From NCBI GenBank assembly GCA_949130485.1, contig OX422198.1, positions 7,103,763 to 7,167,762 of the forward strand: a stretch of 64,000 nt of DNA. The letters run 5' to 3'. The position numbers and the translations under genes were made by a program. The stretch comes from Agelas oroides (taxonomy: Eukaryota > Porifera > Demospongiae > Agelasida > Agelasidae). How positions within the stretch are numbered: position 1 is the stretch's first letter; each line of letters starts with the position of its first letter. Under the pieces are notes generated by a model, which did no database searches, was not told where the DNA came from, and saw only the letters and a program-made list of their open reading frames with translations. Below are positions 55,412-64,000 of the stretch, in pieces.

Positions 55412-58400
55412 ATGAATGAAGTGGACCAGTTGTGCTCTGGGCGCACGCAAGACAATCCTGATGTGAGTTTGTGGTTGTAACAAGAAACGACTTCTTGTTT
55501 GTCGATAGACTTTGTGTATTAAACTCTCCACATGTTGTGTTTGTATGCGCCATGTCCTACAGTAAAAGGTTGTGCATCGTACAAGCACATCGAGTCTAAT
55601 TTCAAAGTCGTAAAATGAACGCACGGCTTGTCTTTGCAAGCTGTAAGACTATGGGATATGCTACCCCAGATGTAGTTACTGGGAGGGTGGAGGAGGCATG
55701 TGGGTTTCTGTGCATGAGCAAGAATTTGTGAGGGATATACTTGGATGCTACTGTATTTTTTTAGACGTTTGTGGCCTTTTTGCGTGGTAGCAAACCGATG
55801 ACTACCAAATACCGTTTCCATTACACCTGCTACTCTGATATGACCAACCGTTAGCTGAAGCTACTTAGCGAACCTATGTGCTAATATTTGAGCTCACAAA
55901 CTGTAGAATTAGCAGCGAATTCAAGCATGTTAGTTAAATGAGGTAAGGGAGTTAGATGTTTTCATTGTGAAAATGGAGGTTTCAGTTTATGGGAGTGTTT
56001 ACAGTTGCTGGTTTATGTGATGGATCTTGAAAAGCAAAACTGCGTGCAAGGAATGCTACTGTTTTTAAGGCTACAGCAACTGTTAAATAAACATGAATTT
56101 GTGGAGCTTGTTAGTTCCAAATGTAACACAGATTGTAGAATTTTCCTGAGATGTGTTAGTGCCTACCATCTGTAACAGTAGTGTTGTTTCAGCCCTAGCC
56201 TGGGGCTAGCAGTAAAAATTTCAGTGTGACCAATCAGATTCCAGGACTTGGTGCCTGCAGAGTCATGTACTGTAGCATGATAGTGTACATGTCTGGAAAT
56301 GACAGAATATGTCTCCTCCCTCCTCCCTCCTCCCTCCTCCCTCCTCCCTCCTCCCTCCTCCCTCCTCCCCTCCTCCCTCCTCCCTCCTCCCTCCTCCCTC
56401 CTCCCTCCTCCCTCCTCCCTCCTCCCTCCTCCCTCCTCCCTCCTCCCTCCTCCTTCACCTCCTTCATCCATTCTAGTGTGTCGCGGACTTTATTACTGAG
56501 GTCAACGTGCTAAGAGCAAACAACGATCAGGAAGCCATGTCCATGGACAATGCCATGCTGTATCTCAGGGCAGCTAACTTCAATTCCTCTAAGGCTGTAG
56601 ACATCTACAAGAATTACCAGGTAACTAAGCACTCACACAGCTGCCAGTCAGTTAACTTTAACTCACCTTAACCCTATGAGCCACCCGCTCCCCCTGTTAC
56701 ACCCTTTCTGCTAGCACAGTGTGCCCAGTGACATCACAAGTCCAAAGTGGCATCAATAGCGGATTAAGGGCCAGGCTATGTGGGTGTGGCATGCTGCTGC
56801 CTATGACTATGTGGTTATAGACTCGGTAATGATGGTTTTATACGTAAGGGTGTTGTGTGTGTGTCTAGCTAAGAGGCTTATTTAACCACTGCATTTGCAA
56901 ATATGGTCGTAAGGATCAAGGTGGATCATGTGTTTGTTGTGCTCCCTTTCTCTGAAATGATGCCATGTTTGAGCCATCCAACAGATGTAGTGTGTGCCCA
57001 GCAAAGCTGCTTTAGGACATGTGTTTGTGGTGTGTGGAAGATTATGAGATCTGTGTATGTCTCTCCTTCCTCCTCTGACCATGGAGATTGTGTCTAAGTA
57101 CAGATCTACATGTGTGTATACTAGTACAGCTGTACTGAGACACTAGCCTCGTTCCCAGGACGTTGGGAAGGCCTGGGAACGAGGCTACTGAGACACTAGC
57201 CTCTGAGACTCTAGCCTCGTTGGGGGCTCTGAGACTCTACTTACAGGAGACAGGGAAGTGGGAGTGTCCCCTAAAATGAAAGAAGGAAACGAGGAAACAC
57301 AAGGGGGAAATCAGAGTTGAAGGAAATAAGGTGTTTTTTCATGCATAAGAGTAGTCTATCAAGCCAGCCCATCTCTCACCTAGCCTCATCCCCAGGCTCT
57401 CTCGCCTAGCCTCGTCCCCAGGCTCTCTCACCTAGCCTCGTCGCCAGGCTCTCTCACCTAGCCTCGTCCCCAGGCTCTCTCACCTGGGAAGGAGGCTATC
57501 TCTCACCTCCAGAGAGGGTCTAGCAGATGTTATTAGTATTCATAGTTCACAACTTGTTTAGTCTGCAGCCCTAAAACTATTAGTCTTGCATACTGAAGCC
57601 AAGGTGTTGCTCAAAATGGAACAGTAGAATCTGATTGGTCAGCATCTCATGCATACTAATAACATCTGCTAGACCCTCTCTCACTTTTCTGGAGGGTGAG
57701 CGATGGTCTGGCTTAATAGACTAGCATAAGAGAGGACAAAATTTACTATGCTACATGCTAATGCAACCAAGCTTGCATGGTTTATGAATTCAGGACAAGG
57801 ATTGTAAATTATTTTGGATTGTTTCATCATCAGTGGCTGATCTACAGGTAGCTTCTTGAAATTGCATGTTTACTTTCGATGCATGTACTATACACCCGCA
57901 GGGTCTAAATACTCCATTCTTGCTAGCAGAGCATTTGCCCACATTTGGTTACGAGTTATTGGCATACAATTTACTGCTTCTATTTGTGGAGACTCAACAA
58001 GGCAATGTTTTGCTAGCACAGGTGCCTCATGATTCATGTGTGAGAGCATGTCTTCCTCAATTACCTGGGGGCGTGGTGGTTGTGGTACAGTTGGAGAACA
58101 AACGTGATTGGTCAAACGCACTTGTTCTCAGACTCTTTCATTGTTTACAGTACATACTATTACTGCAAAGCCATAAAAACTGGGGTTGTGAGAGTCTGGG
58201 AATGAGGCTGCACTTGATTGGTCAAATGTCACATGCATGCTATAGGAATGTGATTGGTCAAAGGTCATATGACATGCTGTAGGAATCTGATTGGTTGAAG
58301 GTCGCATGACATGTTGAAGAAATCTGATTGGTTGATAGTCACATGGCATGCTAAAGGAATGTCATGATGCAGTATTTCGGTATGTGGTTTTAATAATTGC

Positions 58401-61400
58401 CAGTTGCCTTTTGAAGCGAGGGTGTGCCTCTGGTGTATACAGAATTACATTGTAGCCCTGTTACGCCTCTTCTACTGCAAGGCATTTGCCATTTTGTGTA
58501 TGTAGATGATAGTACTTTTGGTTTTGAATTTGTTTATCACAGTTTTCATCACTGTTGAGTCTGGGTGGTGCAGTTCCCACAACACCTCTGACAGAATAAG
58601 GCCATGCATCACTAGTAACTAAAAGTACATGACTTGTACACTAATTAATGCAGCTCTTTTACCTAATTAACCCTCGGCGCGCATGCGCAGCGAGGGTTAC
58701 AGTACTTCGTTTGTCTGTCTGTCTGTGTGTCTGTCTGTCTGTCTGTCTGTTACAACTAGCTTGGCTCACCTGGCGGCTAAATCTCTGAAGTTTGGACGCA
58801 GATAGGCTTCAAACCGAACGAGGATGTGTTTAAATTTCGCCGATTTCGCCAAGAACGTTTCGTTCAAGAGTTATGCTGCGATTCGTTTGCCACGGCGAGC
58901 GCTATTCGGCCATATTCTAGTCTGAGAACGAGTTCACGCGCCCTGGTCTGGGATCCCGGAAGTGCAGCGCCGCGCCGCAGTACTCCCGGGATCCCAGACT
59001 AGACCAGGGCGCGTGAACTCGTTCTCAGACTAGAATATGGCCGAATAGCGCTCGCCGTGGCAAACGAATCGCAGCATAACTCTTGAACGAAACGTTCTTG
59101 GCGAAATCGGTCCTCGTTCGGTTTGAAGCATATATGGGCAATACTGCTACAATATGTATGTACATGCATGGTCAATACTGCTGCAATATGTATGTACATG
59201 CATCGGGTCAATACTGCGGCTACAACTTTGATATGTATGTACAGGCATGGTACATATCCAGGATTACCGCGCGGGGAATGTCCCACACATTCCCTATACT
59301 CACTACACATGCTCACTACATTAGGAAGGGGGTTGTTGGGGCAAGATAAAGGGATACTAGGACAACTTGGCCTGGGACACTGTTATCTTGTACGACTTTG
59401 TGTAGTCTCAGCTAGCTATCTAGTGTACCATCATACCACATGAATTTCTTCGCCTACTTAGCTATGTCCTGTGACTCTGCGTTAATAGTGCCGAGGGTTA
59501 AGCACTTCAGTGCTCTTCATTGAATTTTTGTTTGTGCATGTGTACCAGACAAAAATACAGTTAGGGGGTGGCGGGAAAACCTTCTTTGGAAGTCCCCTAC
59601 CCCATATTTCAAACAAGAATTAGACAACACTAGGTGTTCTAATTAAAGTGCACTAATCACAGCCCACAATCACTCCTTCTTCTGAGAAAAGATTCCCTGT
59701 ATGGAACGCTGCTATTAATGTGATATGTTTGCAATATTGTTTCATTGCCATAGAAACACAGAGAGGCGTACAACTTGGACAACCTTAGGGCATACAGAGA
59801 ACCTCTAAGTTCAGAAATTGGTTCCAAAAAACTCGAAGTTGTGGTAAGTGAGAGCTACTTATGTATGAATTTGGTACAACAACTTGAAGTGCTTGTAAAG
59901 TATTATAATTGTCACATATTTGCTGGAGACAGCTGGCCATTTTGCTCTTGTCCAATATGGAAACTAGGCAATGAACCTTGTATTGCAAGAAATCACAAAT
60001 TGAGACAGGAATATGGATTAGTGTGATGGGGATGAGGATTAGTGTGATGGGAATGAGGATTAGTGATATGGGAATGAGGATTGGTGAGATGGGAATGAGG
60101 ATTAGTGAGATGGGGATAATAAGTACTGAGATGGAACTATCTCAGCTGGAAGCCTGGGTGAAGTACTGAGATGGAACTATCTCAGCTGGAAGCCTACTGA
60201 GATGGAACTATCTCAGCTGGAAGCCTGGGTGAAGTACTGAGATGGAACTAGCTGGGTCCAAGGCAACAACATTCGTTTGCTTCTCTCAGTGCTCCGTATT
60301 CTTCTAGCTTTGGAGAAAATTTCAAAGCAAGAAAGCTCCGTCCTAACTCTCCAATCATGTTGCTAGTGAATCTATTGTCTTGTGTGTCTTGCGTGAGAGA
60401 CGTGTGTTGATGTGCGGGTCTAAAAACATCAGAGTGTGATGACTACTTGTAGCATTTCTGTATTTGTCAACAGCTATAAATTACAGTAAACATTTCCCCT
60501 ACCTTCTAGCCCAGTATACTTATCAATACTCTGCTATCACCAGGAGGAAAATTACCTTGCTTATGATGTAATGCTTACGCATGTTTGCAAGACATAGCAA
60601 ATGCATTTTTGTGATGCCCTGTCCTTGACATTAATATTGGTATTATATAACACAACAGCAGCGAATGAAATTAATGCTTTTATGCGCCCTTGCATGGTCT
60701 TCCAAGATGACCTCCAAAATGTAAGTGCAGTGGACCTCCCTTGAATGCAGACACATTTGGACCAAAAGTATGTCTTTGGTAGTAAAGTGTGCATCAACAT
60801 GGTTACACGTTAAGCCTGATTATACGACTGGGTTAAACCTGATTAGCCGAGACATTCCTATCTCATAGATGTTCTTTATAAGTGGTTTCACTGTATACTT
60901 GTGGAGAGATGCTACTCAGCATTCTATAGTCTGAACAGCCTAGCTACACTGAGGAGGAAAGCTCGCTTGCTGACTTTGTACCTACTGTGGCTAGTCTGAA
61001 CAGCCTAGCTACACTGAGGAGGAAAGCTCGCTTGCTGACTTTGTACCTACTGTGGGTAGTCTGAACAGCCTAGCTACACTGAGGAGGAAAGCTCGCTTGC
61101 TGACTTTGTACCTACTGTGGGTAGTCTGAACAGCCTAGCTACACTGAGGAGGAAAGCTCGCTTGCTGACTTTGTACCTACTGTGGCTAGTCTGAACAGCC
61201 TAGCTACACTGAGGAGGAAAGCTCGCTTGCTGACTTTGTACCTACTGTGGGTAGTCTGAACAACCTAGCTACACTGAGGAGGAAAGCTCGCTTGCTGACT
61301 TTGTACCTACTGTGGCTAGTCTGAACAGCCTAGCTACACTGAGGAGGAAAGCTCGCTTGCTGACTTTGTACCTACTGTGGCTAGTCTGAACAGCCTAGCT

Positions 61401-63356
61401 ACACTGAGGAGGAAAGCTCGCTTGCTGACTTTGTACCTACTGTGGCTAGTCTGAACAGCCTAGCTACACTGAGGAGGAAAGCTCGCTTGCTGACTTTGTA
61501 CCTACTGTGGCTAGTCTGAACAGCCTAGCTACACTGAGGAGGAAAGCTCGCTTGTTGACTTTGTACCTACTGTGGGTAGTCTGAACAGCCTAGCTACACT
61601 GAGGAGGAAAGCTCGCTTGCTGACTTTGTACCTACTGTGGGTAGTCTGAACAGCCTTAGCTACACTGAGGAGGAAAGCTCGCTTGCTGACTTTGTACCTA
61701 CTGTGGGTAGTCTGAACAGCCTAGCTACACTGAGGAGGAAAGCTTGCTTGCTGACTTTGTACCTACTGTGGGTAGTCTGAACAGCCTAGCTACACTGAGG
61801 AGGAAAGCTTGCTTGCTGACTTTGTACCTACTGTGGCTGGTCTGAACAGCCATATCGGGATCATGTGTATGTGAATCATTTATAATCATATTCCAGTTTT
61901 GGTCGGTTGGTGTCAAACAAGGTGAATTATTTTATTAGACAGAAAACAAGCCACAGCAAGTGGATTTGATGGTGTGTGTGTGTGTGTGTGGCGAGGAGAA
62001 GGAATCGTGTGGAGAAACAGATGAAGCTTACTACATAACAGTGTAATGTGAAACACAATTACCGTAGATCGGGAAATTTTCACGTTAAAAATAATTCGTG
62101 TAAAAAATTTCATGGTGTTAAATTTTCACGGTTCGTTCCATCCGTGAAATTTTTTTAACGGTTGACGGTTACAATATTGATGAGTGCCTGGAGCATTCCT
62201 AGCGTTTAGTCTGCTACCAGGTATCAGGAGAACTGTAACACTATGGCTGTCAGGAGTAGTCGTCGATCGGACATTTACCTTGGGAGGTGTGGACATGCGC
62301 GAGCAAGCTTATTTGTTGATCGTTGATAAATGTTTTTATTCACGTGTTAAATTTTCGCGGTTGGTCTTAACTGCGAAATTATTTTAATAGTGAAATTTTC
62401 CCGAACATGGTATGTTCCTATTACATTGCTAGGCAGCTTGTACAAAGACACTCCACCTTGCTCCACCTTGTAGGTAGCTTGTCGATCCATTGATAGGAGG
62501 ATTACTAGGCAGCTTGTACAAAGACACTCCACCTTGTAGGTAGCTTGTCGATCCATTGATAGGAGGATTACTAGGCAGCTTGTACAAAGACACTCCACCT
62601 TGTAGGTAGCTTGTCGATCCATTGATAGGAGGATTATAAAGTGAGTCAGCATCTTAAGCCACGTTTGATTGGCCAGATGCATTAGTGTCTGTGGAAACGG
62701 CTGCAAAACCATTGTGCAATGGAGTAGCCGAGCTTCCAGGCTCCTCCCAGCTTTTTGTACAGTCTGGGAGGAGTCTGGGACAAGAGCTGAGGAGTCTAGG
62801 ACAAGTAGTGCACCATCTGTCATACTACCCCTGTGGCTTACGTAGGATCTCCCTTCTCCTCACACTCGACAAAAGCTCTACAACCTATGTAAGTTCTCCC
62901 TCCTCCTCACACTCGAGCAAGATGGTGAGGGAGGTAGGAGCCTCAGTTGGGGCTGTCATGGAACTTCTCAAATAACTGATGATATGGTTGTTTGATTATT
63001 ACTAAACAGTGTCCCCCCTCCCCCACCTCGTATGATTCTCCTTCTCCCACCTCCCATCCCCCTCCTCCATGATTTGCCCTCCCCCATCTTCCCCCATCCC
63101 CCTCGATCCTCCAGGGTAGCTTTGATGGAGAAGGTTCTCCTCTGATACTGTTTCGTGCTTGCAAGAATGACAGAAGTGATCATAAAGCAGTAATGCAGCT
63201 GCTGTTTTACACGCTTGACCAGGTGGCAGAATTGTGAGGACACACACGCACATGCACACGCACATGCACACACACACATACATGTACACGCACGCACGCA
63301 CACACGCACACACGTACGCACACGCACACACACACACACACGCATGCACGTGCACA

Positions 63357-63400
<44 letters not shown>

Positions 63401-63801
63401 ATGCAAACATATGCTTCAGCACTCATATGGGGTTTGACACTGTCGCAGTTCCATTTGAACGTCACATATTCCATTCCATGGGTTTTCACGGCAAACACAT
63501 TCTTCAAGGTAGGACTCAAAACTGCACAACATGGATTTACACTTAGATTTGGAAATTGAATGCAGAAGTGTGAGTCTCCCTTTGAAGAACAGTTTCTGTG
63601 AAAACCTGCGGAGCACGTGTGACGTTCAAACACTGAAATCTGCGGTATCTTGGAAGATGATGTAATAATGACATCACTTGTCGTATTTGTTGCAGAGAGG
63701 AGGCTCAGGAGAATGGGATAGTTATCCTGTTGGACGGACGGGACTGCTCCCGTACTTCACTTAACCTGAGATCGGTTCAAAGTCTAATTACTGTACCACG
63801 G
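55412..63801 (+). CDS. PTPN9-like: Sec14/CRAL-TRIO protein resembling PTPN9 N-terminus (partial)
   Basis: Five exons join in phase: 55412-55462, 56477-56620, 59754-59843, 63115-63233 and 63696-63801; the gene continues past the right edge. The product starts [20 protein letters not shown]. It contains a CRAL-TRIO N-terminal helix region ([52 protein letters not shown]) and the start of the lipid-binding lobe ([57 protein letters not shown]). Alignment by eye follows human PTPN9/MEG2, including EPLxSEI. If so, a tyrosine phosphatase domain should follow outside the window. Another Sec14-family protein remains possible. Introns of 1.0, 3.1 and 3.3 kb carry most of the repeats of this end of the window. 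Confidence 0.75.
56312..56456. repeat. CTCCCTC heptanucleotide array
   Basis: About 20 units of CTCCCTC, with one CTCCCCTC variant, just upstream of the exon at 56477. It supplies a very long polypyrimidine tract for that acceptor. Confidence 0.95.
57144..57187. repeat. Short hairpin, TAGCCTCGTTCCCAGGC family
   Basis: TAGCCTCGTTCCCAGG, loop ACGTTGGGAAGG, then CCTGGGAACGAGGCTA. Further tandem half-copies (CTAGCCTCGTCCCCAGGCTCTCTCAC) lie at 57380-57490. Confidence 0.88.
57506..57690. mobile_element. Inverted-repeat element (MITE-like)
   Basis: GAGAGGGTCTAGCAGATGTT (from about 57512) with ATTAGTAT recurs inverted as ATACTAATAACATCTGCTAG followed by ACCCTCTCTC (57653-57682). The core of about 110 bp is unrelated. 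No target duplication was identified. Confidence 0.75.
58205..58365. repeat. Tandem ATTGGTCAAAGGTCACATG repeat
   Basis: Four to five diverged copies, about 37 bp each, of a unit with GAATCTGATTGGTCAAAGGT and CACATGACATGCTGTAG. Each unit includes an inverted CCAAT-like ATTGG and an AGGTCA half-site. Confidence 0.85.
58671..59497. mobile_element. piggyBac-like non-autonomous element flanked by TTAA
   Basis: 827 bp. Left end TTAA then CCCTCGGC; right end GCCGAGGG then TTAA (58667-58670 and 59498-59501). TTAA target sites and ends beginning CCC are the hallmark of the piggyBac superfamily. Inside, a second inverted repeat covers about 58838-59113 with arms of about 120 bp (for example AACGTTTCGTTCAAGAGTTA and its inverse) around a GC-rich loop of about 35 bp. 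No transposase coding region is present. Confidence 0.85.
59990..60260. repeat. Short degenerate tandem repeats
   Basis: GATGGGAATGAGGATTAGTG repeats (about six copies) are followed by three copies of a CTGAGATGGAACTATCTCAG unit; that second unit is itself palindromic (CTGAGAT...ATCTCAG). Intronic. Confidence 0.88.
60928..61850. repeat. 65-bp tandem array, about 14 copies
   Basis: Unit AGTCTGAACAGCCTAGCTAC then ACTGAGGAGGAAAGCTCGCT then TGCTGACTTTGTACCTACTG then TGGGT or TGGCT. The copies are almost identical, differing mainly at the final G/C and at CTCG/CTTG, which implies recent expansion. It lies in the third intron of the PTPN9-like gene. Confidence 0.97.
62060..62412. mobile_element. 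TA-flanked inverted-repeat element
   Basis: Ends TACCGTAGATCGGGAAATTT and, inverted from the right, TACCATGTTCGGGAAAATTT. TTTTCACG and GTTAAATTTTC blocks recur inside. It is similar in plan to the element at 12170-12376 but differs in sequence. No coding region. Confidence 0.75.
62430..62645. repeat. 66-bp tandem repeat, three copies
   Basis: Unit CTAGGCAGCTTGTACAAAGA, CACTCCACCTTGTAGGTAGC, TTGTCGATCCATTGATAGGA, GGATTA. The first copy has an extra CTCCACCTTG. Intronic. Confidence 0.95.
63238..63405. repeat. CA-rich microsatellite
   Basis: CACACG/CACACA tract starting directly after the donor of the exon ending 63233, in the last visible intron of the PTPN9-like gene. Confidence 0.92.
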
Positions 63802-64000
63802 GTAAGCCCCTGCAATAAACACTCATCAGATGTACCCATAGAATTAATCTCGGGACCTTTCTTCAAGTCTTATTCCCAGACCTCTCCCAAACGGAGATGG
63901 TCTAGTGACATTCAGTAGATTCCATAATCTCTGATTGCTTGTTGGTCAGTAATTTCAAACTACCAATCACATTGCAGAAAATACGACATGTTGCATCACC

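Noticed and set aside
60928-61850. Possible CRISPR or ribosomal spacer array
   Set aside because: The 65-bp units are contiguous and nearly identical throughout, with no spacers and no rRNA sequence; it is intronic.

Overview
This is a gene-dense stretch of an animal nuclear genome. Every gene I could rebuild is split by GT-AG introns, except two that are uninterrupted. The gene set (HMG-CoA reductase with its membrane domain, ORC3, PMS1, EFL1, TEP1, a catalytically dead myotubularin, alkaline ceramidase, a chondroitin-synthase-type enzyme, a Sec14-phosphatase-like gene) is metazoan. Short introns, small intergenic gaps and many minisatellites would suit a sponge or another early-branching invertebrate, but the species call is inference only. 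There are no bacterial operons, CRISPR arrays or viral genes.

Layout: (1) 1-6963, minus strand: a myotubularin-related pseudophosphatase of the MTMR10/12 type, running off the left edge. (2) 7823-10046, plus: a multi-pass membrane protein I do not recognise. (3) 10150-14651, minus: PMS1, a MutL mismatch-repair protein. (4) 14753-31967, plus: ORC3, whose 9.3-kb intron holds an entire antisense TEP1-like gene (17712-26213) with an unbroken coding region of 2,833 codons. (5) 32175-38719, plus: HMG-CoA reductase (HMGCR), with an antisense tRNA-Leu(CAG) in its last intron. (6) 39068-41334, minus: a coiled-coil protein, head-to-head with (7) 41328-44386, plus: alkaline ceramidase. (8) 44483-46105, minus: an uninterrupted F-box-like gene. 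(9) 46448-48815, minus: a chondroitin synthase/polymerizing-factor family glycosyltransferase. (10) 48964-55216, minus: the ribosome-maturation GTPase EFL1, head-to-head with (11) 55412 to beyond the right edge, plus: a Sec14/CRAL-TRIO protein resembling the N-terminus of PTPN9.

Neighbours are mostly packed head-to-head or tail-to-tail. PMS1 and ORC3 are separated by about 100 bp that carries a perfect E2F-type site and two CCAAT boxes, which suggests shared S-phase control of a replication gene and a repair gene. The other genes are housekeeping or lipid/glycan functions with no evident pathway link.

Non-coding content is unusual. Introns hold long tandem arrays, each with a different unit. 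Many copies of a short hairpin with the end TAGCCTCGTTCCCAGGC are scattered through introns and intergenic DNA. Several short inverted-repeat transposons (hAT-like with 8-bp duplications, one TTAA-flanked piggyBac-like, TA-flanked ones) are present. Two observations stand out: an array in the MTMR gene that has multiplied a 3' splice site about 28-fold, and a hAT-like insertion whose target duplication copies an ORC3 5' splice site.
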